Part shown: piece by piece, positions 21,096-31,028 of the stretch
How positions within the stretch are numbered: the first letter of the stretch is position 1
Layout: every line of letters starts with the position of its first letter
DNA from: Pseudomonas parafulva
GTDB taxonomy: Bacteria; Pseudomonadota; Gammaproteobacteria; Pseudomonadales; Pseudomonadaceae
Assembly (NCBI RefSeq): GCF_000800255.1
Contig: NZ_CP009747.1
Span: 3,100,001 to 3,164,000, forward strand
Direction: 5' to 3'
Length of the DNA: 64,000 nt
Position numbers and translations under genes: made by a program
The notes under the pieces: generated by a model
What the model was told of the DNA's origin: nothing
The model's input: only the letters and a program-made list of their open reading frames with translations
The model's database searches: none

Positions 21096-22732
21096 GCGAC
21101 GTCCTGACGGGGGTGCCAGCCCGGGTGGCCCTGGACATAGCGCATCTGCGGCAACTGCTGCGGTGCCAACTGCCAGTCCGGCGTCTGCCGCGCCAGCCAG
21201 GCCTCGACCTTCTGCCACAGCGGCTCGCCGGCCTGGGCGTCGAAATGCAGGCCGAAGGTGCGGCACAGGCCCTGCACCGTCGTCAGCCCGGCGATGCGTT
21301 TGCCCGAAGGGCTGTAGCTGACCTGCCAGGCCTGCCCCTGCCAACGCGGCAGATCCTGGCTGTTGTCCAAGAGCAGCGGGTCGCCGAACAACTGCTCGGC
21401 GGCGTTTTCCAGCACCTGTTCCACCTGGCGCGCCGGTGCCTCGACCACGGGCGCCGGGTAACCTCCGGTGAGACTGATCAGGTGCTCGCGAGTGATCGCC
21501 TGGCCGGCGCCCAGGGGACAGTCGTAACGCAAGCCGGGCAACAGCACCGGCATGCTCGAATCGTCGGCCAGGGCCTGGTGCAGCAGGCGGTCCCAACTGC
21601 CACCGCGGGTGTCGCGCCGCCACAGGGCTTGAGGCGCGCGGGCCAGCGGCTGGTCGAGCCAGGCGGCGTGACCGGCGCGCTGTTGTTCGAGCGCGGCGCG
21701 TAACTGATGGGCCCGGGCCTGGGCGGCAGCATTCAACTGGTTGAAGAAGGTGGGGATGAAGCGGGCGTCGAAGCGCCACTCGCCGGCCTGCTGCCGGCAT
21801 TGCAGGCGGTAGACGCCGCTGGCGCGACACCCGGCGAACAGCACGGGTACCTGACGGCCGGACGCTTGCGTCACCTTCACCGGGGCAGGCCACAGGTCCT
21901 GGCCACGGGCGCAGAGCATCACGTCGATCTGACCGATCCGTTCGGCCAGCCACAGACCTGGGCCGGTGCCGACATCGGCCAGCGCAATCACCAGATCCGC
22001 CTCGCGCCGGGCCTGCTCGAAGCTGGGCAGCAGCGATTGATACCACTGTTTGAGCGAGGCTTTCTGATCCTGGGCGTAGGGATCCGTCACGCCGACCACG
22101 GCAATCCGTGCGCCGCCGCGCTGGAAGATCCGCAGCGGCGCCAGGCCCAGTGCGCTGGCCTGCTCGGCCGCGAGGCCGGCACCTAGGGTCACGGCCGAGG
22201 ATTGTCGATACAGCGCCGCGCAGCGTTGAGGCCACAGCACGCGTTCATCGCTGCTCACCCGCACGTCGCTGGCCAGCAGGCGACTGCCCTGCACGCCGCT
22301 TTCGCCCTGGGTGAGATAGGCCAGGCCGCTGCCGTTCCAGCCCTGGCCGTTTTCCAGGGTCAGGCAGCGCTCGTCGCCGGCTTCGCGGCGCAGTTGCTCC
22401 AGCAACGCGGCAAGCACCGCATAACCGCCCGATGGGGTCTGACCGGCTTGATCGGCGTCGAGCAACGGCGCCAGTTCGGCATGACCGCTGCTGGCCTGGC
22501 GACCGGTCATCCACGGTGCGCGGCCCAGATGGCTGACCGGCCCCAGGCGGGTCGCCGGCACCACCGGCAGACTTGGCTCGCGGGCATCGAGGGTATCGGC
22601 GACGTACAACAGCTCCACCGAAGCCTCACGGCTGCGCGGTCCTGGGAATGCCGAGCAGGCGCCGAGCAAAGGTGCCAAGGCCCCGACACCCATCCACCCC
22701 ATGACTTCGCGCCTGCCCATACTGCTTGCCAT
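21092..22732 (-). CDS. uxpA: UxpA-like Tat lipoprotein, SoxB/5'-nucleotidase fold
   Basis: First gene of the secretion operon (546 residues). The N-terminus MASSMGRREVMGWMG has a twin-arginine motif (Arg7-Arg8), a hydrophobic stretch and the lipobox LLGAC (Cys26), so a Tat-exported lipoprotein is predicted. The body resembles the SoxB/5'-nucleotidase metallophosphatase family, but the usual metal ligands look replaced: the DxH region reads ADTLD (45-49), the GGDxW region reads NGQGW, and the GHTH region reads ARGQ (275-278). P. putida is known to have a secreton-linked lipoprotein UxpA; this assignment is from memory and context. ATG at 22732 is preferred to 22744, where the GAGG touches the start. 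A PHO box lies upstream. Confidence 0.72.
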   Translation of the reverse strand: MASSMGRREVMGWMGVGALAPLLGACSAFPGPRSREASVELLYVADTLDAREPSLPVVPATRLGPVSHLGRAPWMTGRQASSGHAELAPLLDADQAGQTPSGGYAVLAALLEQLRREAGDERCLTLENGQGWNGSGLAYLTQGESGVQGSRLLASDVRVSSDERVLWPQRCAALYRQSSAVTLGAGLAAEQASALGLAPLRIFQRGGARIAVVGVTDPYAQDQKASLKQWYQSLLPSFEQARREADLVIALADVGTGPGLWLAERIGQIDVMLCARGQDLWPAPVKVTQASGRQVPVLFAGCRASGVYRLQCRQQAGEWRFDARFIPTFFNQLNAAAQARAHQLRAALEQQRAGHAAWLDQPLARAPQALWRRDTRGGSWDRLLHQALADDSSMPVLLPGLRYDCPLGAGQAITREHLISLTGGYPAPVVEAPARQVEQVLENAAEQLFGDPLLLDNSQDLPRWQGQAWQVSYSPSGKRIAGLTTVQGLCRTFGLHFDAQAGEPLWQKVEAWLARQTPDWQLAPQQLPQMRYVQGHPGWHPRQDVA

Positions 22733-22788
22733 CGACACCGTCATCCTCGACCCACTTCATGTTGGGCCACGGATATTGGGCAGGCTGC

Positions 22789-22806
22789 GTGACAGTTTGA
22801 TGGCAG
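22789..22806 (-). promoter_or_regulatory. PHO box upstream of uxpA
   Basis: On the minus strand CTGCCAT-CAAA-CTGTCAC matches the PhoB consensus (CTGTCAT-N4-CTGTCAY) at 6/7 and 7/7 positions. After ten bases the -10-like CAATAT follows, the usual PhoB promoter geometry. As uxpA overlaps gspC and the rest of the operon is coupled, this site would place the whole uxpA-gspCDEFGHIJLMN transcript under phosphate control. Confidence 0.65.
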
Positions 22807-22884
22807 AAATCGGACAGGCCTGGCGAAACGGTTAGACAAATCTTGTTACTAATAGCGCCAGGTTTTAAGCGGTCATTAACATTT

Positions 22885-22902
22885 CTGCCAATGAATCATC
22901 AC
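22885..22902 (+). promoter_or_regulatory. Weak PHO-box candidate upstream of phoX
   Basis: CTGCCAA-TGAA-TCATCAC matches CTGTCAT-N4-CTGTCAY at 5/7 and 4/7. Ten bases later lies TAGAGT, a -10-like hexamer, repeating the spacing seen at uxpA. Weak on sequence alone; supported by PhoX enzymes usually belonging to the Pho regulon. Confidence 0.4.
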
Positions 22903-22956
22903 ACTTGCCGCCTAGAGTCGCGGTTCCCTCTGTTCAACCACTACAAGGAACCCCTG

Positions 22957-24981
22957 ATGAGTCGAGAAAGCGGCGACAACCTGGACCGGAACCCCAGCAG
23001 CAACCTGCCGATGGCCAGCGTGATGGATGCCTACCTCAGCCGTCGCACGGTGATGCGCGGCAGCCTCGGTGCGGCCATCGCGATGATCGCAGGAACCGGC
23101 CTGACCGCCTGCTTCGACGGGGGTGGCGGCAGCTCCCACCATGACGCGCCGACCACTCCGCCGCCGACCACCGAACCCCCGGCCAAGCTCAAGCTGGGCT
23201 TCCAGTCGATCGCCGGCTCGCGCACCGACGCCTGCGTGGTCGCCGCTGGCTACAGCGCTTATGTGATCGCGCCGTGGGGCACCCCTCTCAACAGCAATGG
23301 CAACCCGTGGAAGTCCGACGGCAGCAACACCTCGACCGACCAGGCCAATGCCATGGGCATGAACCATGACGGCATGCACTTCTTCCCCATCAATGGCAGC
23401 TCCGACGACGGTCTGCTGGCGATCAACTTCGAGTACATCGAAACCGACGCCTTGCACCCGAACGGTCCGACCGTGGATGCCGCCGGCAAGCGGCCGGTGG
23501 AGGAAGTGCGCAAGGAGATCAACGCCCATGGCGCCGGCGTGGTGCGCTTGAGCAAAGTCAACGGGCGCTGGCAGGTGGTGCAGAACGACCCGCTCAACCG
23601 TCGCTTCACCACCGCCTCGCTGATGGATATCGCCGGGCCGATGCGCGGCACCGATCACGTCAAGACCAAGTTCTCGCCGACCGGCACCCAGGCCCGTGGC
23701 ACCAACAACAACTGCGGCAACGGCTACACCCCGTGGGGCACTTACCTGACCTGCGAGGAAAACTGGCCGGGCATTTTCGTCAACAAGGCCACGCGTCCGG
23801 CCGATCAGGTGCGCATCGGCGTCAGTGCCACGCGAGGCCAGTACCGCTGGGAAACCGCTGCGGGCGATGCCAGTGAAGTGCAGGACGAATTCACCCGCTT
23901 CGATGTCACCCCGACTGGCGCCAGCGCCACCGACGACTACCGCAACGAAGCCAGCACCTATGGCTATATCGTCGAGATCGACCCCTACAACAGCGCCACC
24001 CTGGCGGTGAAGCGCACCGCCTTGGGCCGCTTCCGCCACGAGGGCTGCTGCCCGGGACTGCCGGTGGCCGGTAAGCCGCTGGTGTGGTACACCGGCGACG
24101 ACTCGAACAACGAGTACCTGTACAAGTTCGTCTCCGAGGCGGTCTGGGATCCGGCGGACGCCAAGCCCGCCGACCGCCTGGCCACCGGTGCCAAGTACCT
24201 GGACAAGGGTAAGCTCTACGTGGCGCGCTTCAATGCCGACGGTTCGGGTGTCTGGCTGCTGCTGGACGTGGCCACGCCAACCATCGCTGGCAGCACCTTG
24301 GGCGCGCAGTTCGGCGACCTGCCGGGCATCATCCTCAACACCCGTGGCGCAGCGGACGCGGTGGGCGCGACGCCCATGGACCGTCCGGAATGGACTGCGG
24401 TCAACCCGCTCAATGGCGACGCCTACCTGACCTTGACCAACAACAGCGCGCGTACTGCGGCCAAGGTCGATGCGGCCAACCCGCGGGGGCCGAACCGTCA
24501 TGGGCACATCATTCGCTGGCACGACAGCGATGATCACCAGCGTTTCACCTGGGATATCTTCGTGTTCGGCGCCAATGCGGGCGGGGCACCTGAGATCAAC
24601 CGGTCCGGGCTGACCGAACTGAACCAGTTCGCCAGTCCTGACGGCATGAGCTTCGATAGCCGGGGGGTGTTGTGGTTCGAGACCGATAACGGTGAGAGCA
24701 GTGTCACCAGTTACACCAACGATCAACTGCTGGCGGTGATTCCGACTGACCTGGTTGATGCGGCGGGTAAGCAGGTGCCGGTCAATGCGCAGAACCAGGT
24801 GGACTTGCGGCGGTTCTTCGTTGGGCCCAATGGGTGTGAGGTGACGGGGATTACCTTTACGCCGGATAACAAGACGTTGTTCATCAATATTCAGCATCCG
24901 GGGAATTGGCCTTATACCGATAAGGCGACCGATGTGACGCCGGCGGGGGGAAGGTTCGGCCGCGGGCTTCTACGGTGGTGA
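22957..24981 (+). CDS. phoX: PhoX-family phosphatase, C-terminus frameshifted
   Basis: Secreted alkaline phosphatase of the calcium- and iron-dependent PhoX family (674 residues as read). The signal has a twin-arginine motif (YLSRRTVMRG, Arg29-Arg30) and a lipobox-like GLTAC (Cys52), so a Tat lipoprotein is likely. Family signatures include NNCGNGYTPWGTYLTCEENWPG, FRHEGCCPG and FASPDGMSFDSRGVLWFETD. ATG at 22957 has AAGGAA seven bases upstream. The frame ends in an atypical RFGRGLLRW. One extra G in the six-G run at 24945-24950 would restore KVRPRASTVVIQRDDGGVIGTA and a stop at 25017-25019, giving 687 residues. Confidence 0.9.
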   Translation: MSRESGDNLDRNPSSNLPMASVMDAYLSRRTVMRGSLGAAIAMIAGTGLTACFDGGGGSSHHDAPTTPPPTTEPPAKLKLGFQSIAGSRTDACVVAAGYSAYVIAPWGTPLNSNGNPWKSDGSNTSTDQANAMGMNHDGMHFFPINGSSDDGLLAINFEYIETDALHPNGPTVDAAGKRPVEEVRKEINAHGAGVVRLSKVNGRWQVVQNDPLNRRFTTASLMDIAGPMRGTDHVKTKFSPTGTQARGTNNNCGNGYTPWGTYLTCEENWPGIFVNKATRPADQVRIGVSATRGQYRWETAAGDASEVQDEFTRFDVTPTGASATDDYRNEASTYGYIVEIDPYNSATLAVKRTALGRFRHEGCCPGLPVAGKPLVWYTGDDSNNEYLYKFVSEAVWDPADAKPADRLATGAKYLDKGKLYVARFNADGSGVWLLLDVATPTIAGSTLGAQFGDLPGIILNTRGAADAVGATPMDRPEWTAVNPLNGDAYLTLTNNSARTAAKVDAANPRGPNRHGHIIRWHDSDDHQRFTWDIFVFGANAGGAPEINRSGLTELNQFASPDGMSFDSRGVLWFETDNGESSVTSYTNDQLLAVIPTDLVDAAGKQVPVNAQNQVDLRRFFVGPNGCEVTGITFTPDNKTLFINIQHPGNWPYTDKATDVTPAGGRFGRGLLRW

Positions 24982-25083
24982 TTCAGCGGGATGATGGGGG
25001 GGTGATTGGGACGGCTTGAGGTTTCTGGGGTTTGGGGTTTCTGGGTTTCTGGGTTTCTGGGTTTGGGGGTGATTATCCGTTGG

Positions 25084-25326
25084 CTTTGGTGAGGCTGAAT
25101 CACCTTTTCGCCCTTACGGCGACCCTCTTTTTTTCTTGGAAAAAAGAGGGGCAAAAACCGCTTGCTCCCGCATACGGCCCCTGCGCTGCGCACAGGGGTT
25201 CCCTCGCGCCGGCGTCGCTCCGGGAGGACCGCGCTTAGGGGCCGTCCTGGCCCCAAGCGCTTGACGGGCATCCATGCCCGTCACCTCCCTGCGCAACGCC
25301 TATGCTCGGCCTCCTGAGGTCGCGGT
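25084..25326 (+). repeat. Left arm of a large imperfect inverted repeat
   Basis: This arm and the reverse complement of 25474-25717 share long matching tracts: TCACCTTTTCGCCCTTACGG, a TTTTTTCTTGGAAAAAAG hairpin, GCAAAAACCGCTTGCTCCCG, GGGTTCCCTCGCGCCGG, GCGCTTAGGGGCC, the palindrome GACGGGCATCCATGCCCGTC and TCGGCCTCCTGAGGTCGCG. Identity is roughly 85 % by eye. This looks like a dispersed repeat present as two opposed copies; I recall similar spurious-ORF repeats in other Pseudomonas genomes. Confidence 0.8.
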
Positions 25327-25363
25327 TGGCGGTGATTGGACTACCGCGCACCAAGATCAAAAT

Positions 25364-25400
<37 letters not shown>

Positions 25401-25473
25401 GATTCGATCGCGCAGCGCTCCAGCACATCTGCCCCACCGCCCTGCTTCTAAGCGCGCGCCAGTTCAGACGCCG

Positions 25474-25717
25474 CCCATCGCGACCTCAGGAGGCCGAGCA
25501 GAGGTGGCATGGAGGGGGTTGACGGGCATGGATGCCCGTCAAGCGCTTGGGGCCATGGATGGCCCCTAAGCGCGGTACCCCCGGAATGCCACCGGCGCGA
25601 GGGAACCCCGCAGCGCAGCGAAGGGGCCGGATGCGGGAGCAAGCGGTTTTTGCCTACTTTTTTCCAAGAAAAAAAGTAGGTCGCCGTAAGGGCGAAAAGG
25701 TGACTAAGCCTCACCAA
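25474..25717 (-). repeat. Right arm of the large imperfect inverted repeat
   Basis: Opposed copy of the element at 25084-25326. It has its own internal palindromes, GACGGGCATGGATGCCCGTC and the CTACTTTTTTCCAAGAAAAAAAGTAG hairpin region. The copies differ mainly at the loop side, around GGTACCCCCGGAATGCC versus the left arm's CGTCGCTCCGGGAGGACC. Confidence 0.8.
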
Positions 25718-25773
25718 AAAATCCGGATATTCACCCAAAACCACCTCCCAGAAATCCCCCAACCAGAGAAAAC

Positions 25774-25800
25774 GAAAAAGCCCCACACAAGGCGGGGCTC
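25774..25800 (-). terminator. groEL terminator
   Basis: On the minus strand AGCCCC and GGGGCT pair around a GCCTTGTGT loop and are followed by TTTTTC. It lies 28 bases after the groEL stop and is a standard Rho-independent terminator for groESL. Confidence 0.85.
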
Positions 25801-25827
25801 TTCGTTTACAGCAAGGTGGGGAGGACC

Positions 25828-27477
<1,650 letters not shown>

Positions 27478-27519
27478 TTAATCCTTGGAATTCTGTGGAG
27501 TAACGGGAAGTCGGGGAAA

Positions 27520-27813
27520 TCAGCCTTCGATGACGGCCAGGATTTCGTTCTCGGCCATGACCAGCAGGTCTTCGCCATCGACTTTCACGGTGTTGCTGCC
27601 CGAGTACGGGCCGAAAACCACTTTGTCACCCACTTTCACGGCCAGCGCGCGCACTTCGCCGTTATCCAGGACACGACCGGTGCCAACGGCGACGACTTCG
27701 CCACGGTTGGGTTTTTCAGCGGCCGAACCTGGCAGGACGATACCGCCAGCGGTTTTCGATTCTTCTTCGCTGCGACGGATGACGACGCGGTCATGCAGAG
27801 GACGAAGCTTCAT
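27520..27813 (-). CDS. groES: 10-kDa co-chaperonin GroES
   Basis: Heptameric lid of the GroEL chamber (97 residues). It starts [18 protein letters not shown] and contains the mobile loop [17 protein letters not shown] segment ([17 protein letters not shown]). ATG at 27813 with AGGAGAG upstream. First gene of the groESL operon. The leader contains a small perfect hairpin 34 bases before the start (CCGGTG-TGA-CACCGG at 27847-27861). Confidence 0.99.
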   Translation of the reverse strand: MKLRPLHDRVVIRRSEEESKTAGGIVLPGSAAEKPNRGEVVAVGTGRVLDNGEVRALAVKVGDKVVFGPYSGSNTVKVDGEDLLVMAENEILAVIEG

Positions 27814-27957
27814 TGTCGATCTCTCCTAATGTGTGGTTTTCATCGGCCGGTGTGACACCGGCGGGTTGAGCTATCCGGCGTTGCCGGTGGGGGCCCGCAC
27901 CGGGCGAGCCCCGCATGTCATGTCTGGTGTCGCCACCAGAAACCTTGCGGTGACCAC

Positions 27958-27986
27958 TACATGAGGCCGCGCAGTTCGATTACAAG
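27958..27986 (-). promoter_or_regulatory. Sigma-32 heat-shock promoter of groESL
   Basis: On the minus strand CTTGTAA (27980-27986), a 13-base spacer and CCTCATGTA (27958-27966) match the sigma-32 consensus CTTGAAA-N11-16-CCCCATNTA with one mismatch in the -10 and one in the -35. The leader to groES would be about 140 bases. Confidence 0.8.
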
Positions 27987-28029
27987 GGTGAAGCTGGAAA
28001 TTTTTTTCTCCCAGCCGCCTATAAATGAA

Positions 28030-28061
28030 CAAGCCCGCGCCACCGAAATGGCACGGGCTTG
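28030..28061. terminator. Hairpin terminator after fxsA
   Basis: A 13-bp stem with one mismatch (CAAGCCCGCGCCA / TGGCACGGGCTTG) and a short loop, 16 bases after the fxsA stop. The minus-strand side is followed by TTCATTT. Confidence 0.7.
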
Positions 28062-28076
28062 ATAGACAGGGCCTGG

Positions 28077-28538
28077 TTACTGATCGCGGCGCTCGTACTC
28101 GCCCTCGATGACATTGGGGCGATGACCGCCATCACGCGGCTGCCCATGCAGCGGGTCATCCTGGAACGCACGCTGGCGGGTGGCCTGGGCCTCGGCACGC
28201 TGGCGCAGTTTGCGCGCCGCCAGATGGCGAGTGAAGGGCAGCAAGCACAGCAGACCCAGCACGTCGCTGATGAAACCCGGCAGCAGCAGCAAGCCACCAC
28301 CGACCGCCAGCATCATGCCCTGGAACATGTCTTCGGCAGGCAACTCGCCACGCTGCAGGCTCTCACGGGCACGCAGCGCCGTGGCCAGGCCCGCGATGCG
28401 CATCACCAGCAGCCCCAGGGCCGAACCGGCAACGATCAGCAGCAAGGCTGGGAAGAAGCCAATCGCGGCGCTGACTTTGACGAAGACGAACAACTCCAGC
28501 ACCGGAAAAATCAGGAACAGCAATAGAAAAGCACGCAT
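28077..28538 (-). CDS. fxsA: FxsA-family membrane protein
   Basis: Inner-membrane protein of 153 residues, related to E. coli FxsA, which influences exclusion of phage T7 by the F plasmid. The start MRAFLLLFLIFPVLELFVFV and the segments ALLLIVAGSALGLLVMR, MMLAVGGGLLLLPGFISDVLGLLCLLP fit the family. A polar C-terminal tail (residues about 115-153) contains the conserved end VIEGEYERR. ATG at 28538 is chosen over a TTG one codon upstream because GAGGAA is six bases before it. Cellular role in Pseudomonas is unknown. Confidence 0.88.
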   Translation of the reverse strand: MRAFLLLFLIFPVLELFVFVKVSAAIGFFPALLLIVAGSALGLLVMRIAGLATALRARESLQRGELPAEDMFQGMMLAVGGGLLLLPGFISDVLGLLCLLPFTRHLAARKLRQRAEAQATRQRAFQDDPLHGQPRDGGHRPNVIEGEYERRDQ

Positions 28539-28604
28539 CAAGGATTCCTCGACGGAAGTGAACCTTCCAGTAAGACCATCAGATGGATGCCGATGCTGCG
28601 GATT

Positions 28605-29336
28605 TCAACCCCGATTCATTTCGTAAACCGGCCAGCGGTCAGCACGCGCCAGCAAAACCAAGGCTTCGCGTACTTGTGTCGGCGTATTGCAAATGCTGGG
28701 AAACGCCAGCCAATGGACTGCATGGCCGATGCGCAGGTGCAGCCCTTCGCTGTCGATGCCCACCAGTTCGGCAGGCACACGGCGCGGCAGGCCACAGAGC
28801 TCGACATAATGCGCGATGGCGCTGGCATGATCGCTGTTCATGTGCGCAATCATGCTGGCCTCGACCGCGCCCGCGAAGGGGTTGGCCAGGGTCACCTGAT
28901 CGAGCCAGTGAATGGCACCAAAGCCACCGATGTAGCGGTGACGCACCGGCTCCAGCACCCAGAAATCGAAGTCGTGGGCCTTGTGGTAGTCGCTGGCATC
29001 GGGGAAGTAGCGGTAGTAGCGGTCGGCAGCAGCCTCGATGGCTGCCGACTCGACCAGCTTGCGCGCCTCGGCCATCACCGTCAGGCGCCCCACGGCCTGC
29101 ACATCCTCGGCCTCGCGCTCGCCCACCAGCAGCGAGCACTTGGGGTCTTGCTGCAGGTTATGGGTGTGCTGGGCAATGCGGCTGATCAAGAGCAGCGGCC
29201 GCCCTTGCTCATCAAGGCAGTAAGGCACCACCGAACCGAAGGGAAAGCCGGGCATGGACTTGGACAGGGTCGACAGCACGCCGCGGTATTCCTTGAGCAG
29301 CAGCTCCCGAGCGGGTCGAATGGCATGGGTACTCAC
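28605..29336 (-). CDS. HugZ-type haem-utilisation / pyridoxamine oxidase-like protein
   Basis: A 243-residue protein with an N-terminal FMN-binding split-barrel of the pyridoxamine 5'-phosphate oxidase type (FPFGSVVPYCLDEQGRPLLLISRIAQHTHNL) and a C-terminal DUF2470 domain (MIAHMNSDHASAIAHYVELCG). This combination is found in HugZ/HutZ proteins, which take part in haem breakdown or handling. No haem uptake genes are adjacent, so the role is inferred from the family. GTG start at 29336 with AAGGAG seven bases upstream. Confidence 0.8.
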   Translation of the reverse strand: MSTHAIRPARELLLKEYRGVLSTLSKSMPGFPFGSVVPYCLDEQGRPLLLISRIAQHTHNLQQDPKCSLLVGEREAEDVQAVGRLTVMAEARKLVESAAIEAAADRYYRYFPDASDYHKAHDFDFWVLEPVRHRYIGGFGAIHWLDQVTLANPFAGAVEASMIAHMNSDHASAIAHYVELCGLPRRVPAELVGIDSEGLHLRIGHAVHWLAFPSICNTPTQVREALVLLARADRWPVYEMNRG

Positions 29337-29365
29337 AGCGGATCTCCTTGGCAGTCAGCTACGGA

Positions 29366-29470
29366 AAGCAGCTGCAAGCTATTAGCTACAAGCGGCAAGA
29401 AAAAGCAAGCGTGGGACGTGCCTCGGCGGCACCTCCCACCATTCTTCTTGCCGCTTGTGGCTTGCCGCTG
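29366..29470. repeat. Inverted repeat of the CAAGCTACAAGCGGCAAGA family, copy 2
   Basis: Shares AGCTACAAGCGGCAAGAA with the element at 10485-10584. Arms GCTACAAGCGGCAAGAA and TTCTTGCCGCTTGTGGC pair closely. Between them a second stem (GTGGGACGTGCC / GGCACCTCCCAC) forms the tip. It lies between hugZ and the DUF481 gene and nearly touches the latter's stop. Confidence 0.75.
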
Positions 29471-29472
29471 CC

Positions 29473-30480
29473 TTACCAGGCGACGCCGAAGCCTGCGGTG
29501 TAGCGGGTCTTGTCCAGGTCGCTGTCGCGGGTGCCGCGGATCAAGTCTTTCTCGGCCTTGAGGTTGAGGGAGGCCCAATCGGTGACCTTGTAGCGCAGGC
29601 CCATTTCGGCATCCAGCGAGTAATCGGCCACCGAACCGATCGGCTTGCCAAGCTCGCCGTTGGTGAAGAACTCGACCTTCTTGCCGATCAGGTAGCGGTT
29701 GTAGTCCCACTTCACGGCGGCGGAATAGAAGTTGTCCTTGCCGCCGTCGCTGTACTCGTAGTCGGTGCGGTTGATCAGCGTTCCGAGCGAGAAGGCGCCC
29801 AGTTCGTTGTCCCAGAACTGATAGCCCGGGCCGGTACCGACCGTGCGCTGGCGCGCCAAGTCTTCGATCATGTCGCGCTTGTACTCCAGTCGACCCTGCC
29901 AGAACCACTTCTCGGTGAGGAAGCGGTCCAGCGCGTACTCGGCGCTCCAGTTGTTGGTGGTGGTGACGTCGTCCTTGGTTTCGCGGTTGTACTCGCCTTC
30001 GGCGGTGTGCCGCCAGCGGCCGTGACGGGCGGTGGTCTTGAAGTCGATGTCGTAGTCGTCGGTGTTCTTCTCGGCGCGCTTGTAGTCCAGCGCCAGGTCG
30101 ACGTTGCCCTTCCACATGAAGTCTTCCACCAGCGGGCGCGGCTTCATGATCTGCTCGATGCTGGCGAGCTCGACGGTCTTGGGCGCCTCGCCGTTGGCCA
30201 GGATCACCTTGCCGGACTCGGCAGGCTTGAGCGACTTGGCTTTCTCGCCGGTCTCGGCATCCTGCTTGACCAGCAACTCCTGGTCGCTTTCCAGGGTCTT
30301 GATCTGCTTCCAGTCCAAGGCAATGTTGCCGCCATAAGGCGTCTGCAGTAGCAATTTGCCGCCATCGAAGACCTTGATCTTGCCGGTCAGGCGGTCACCG
30401 TTTTTCATCCAAACGGTATCGGCCAGGACGGGCGCTGAAAGGGAAGCGGCGAAGAGGCACAGCAGGGCTCTAGAATACAT
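29473..30480 (-). CDS. DUF481 outer-membrane protein (YdiY-like)
   Basis: A 335-residue protein with a signal peptide (MYSRALLCLFAASLSAPVLA). A small N-terminal domain follows (DTVWMKNGDRLTGKIKVFDGGKLLLQTPYGG, then DWKQIKTLES). The C-terminal part is a DUF481 region of alternating amphipathic strands ending in aromatic VAW, typical of a beta-barrel. YdiY in E. coli is acid-induced; function is otherwise unknown. ATG at 30480 opens the signal peptide, so the longer upstream frame is rejected. Confidence 0.82.
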   Translation of the reverse strand: MYSRALLCLFAASLSAPVLADTVWMKNGDRLTGKIKVFDGGKLLLQTPYGGNIALDWKQIKTLESDQELLVKQDAETGEKAKSLKPAESGKVILANGEAPKTVELASIEQIMKPRPLVEDFMWKGNVDLALDYKRAEKNTDDYDIDFKTTARHGRWRHTAEGEYNRETKDDVTTTNNWSAEYALDRFLTEKWFWQGRLEYKRDMIEDLARQRTVGTGPGYQFWDNELGAFSLGTLINRTDYEYSDGGKDNFYSAAVKWDYNRYLIGKKVEFFTNGELGKPIGSVADYSLDAEMGLRYKVTDWASLNLKAEKDLIRGTRDSDLDKTRYTAGFGVAW

Positions 30481-30631
30481 AGGCAAATTTGCGTTCGATT
30501 GACTGGAAACGTCGGGCATTATCCAGATACCCGAGATCGGAGCAAGGAAAGACCAGACCTATGCCTACGAGTTCAATTCTCATTTCGCTCGTTCATTTGG
30601 GTGCTTTCCTTCCCAACCCAGGAATAGCCTG

Positions 30632-30985
30632 ATGTTGGAACAATCGATTCCGCACAATGGGGCCCCTCAAGTCCGACGAACGGCACTCTATGTGGTGCTC
30701 GATCAAGTGCCCGCAGGCAAGGTGGTCAGCTACGGCCAGTTGGCGGAAATGGCCGGTCTGGGGCGAGCGGCGCGCTGGGTCGGGCGTACCTTGGGCCAGT
30801 TGCCGAGCGACACGCGTCTGCCCTGGCACCGCGTGCTGGGCGCCGGCGGACGACTGAGCCTGGCACCGGGCACCCCCTCTGGCGACGAGCAGCGCGCCAG
30901 GCTGCGCGCAGAGGGCGTGAATGTCGCCAACAATCGCGTGGATATGTCGCGCCATGGCTGGCGCCCGATGGAGCACAGCGGTTAG
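30632..30985 (+). CDS. Alkyltransferase-like protein (ATL)
   Basis: Small protein (117 residues) of the O6-alkylguanine DNA alkyltransferase family. The active-site motif PCHR is replaced by LPWHRVLG, with Trp65 at the place of the catalytic Cys. Proteins like this (E. coli YbaZ) bind O6-alkylguanine and flag it for nucleotide excision repair without removing the group. The helix-turn-helix VVSYGQLAEMAGLGRAARWVGRTLG is intact. ATG at 30632 with AGGAA upstream. ampG follows 43 bases later. Confidence 0.88.
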   Translation: MLEQSIPHNGAPQVRRTALYVVLDQVPAGKVVSYGQLAEMAGLGRAARWVGRTLGQLPSDTRLPWHRVLGAGGRLSLAPGTPSGDEQRARLRAEGVNVANNRVDMSRHGWRPMEHSG

Positions 30986-31028
30986 AGTGCGCGCTTTGTT
31001 TTCGCAAATTTGAGGCAGATGTTGGCCC

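Noticed and set aside
24945..24950. Programmed ribosomal frameshift in phoX
   Set aside because: The run is G6, not a known slippery heptamer, and no downstream stimulatory stem stands out. A simple indel or sequencing error is more economical.
29401..29465. Rho-independent terminator for DUF481
   Set aside because: The hairpin is strong but belongs to the dispersed repeat family seen at 10485-10584 and lacks a T run, so it was listed as a repeat.
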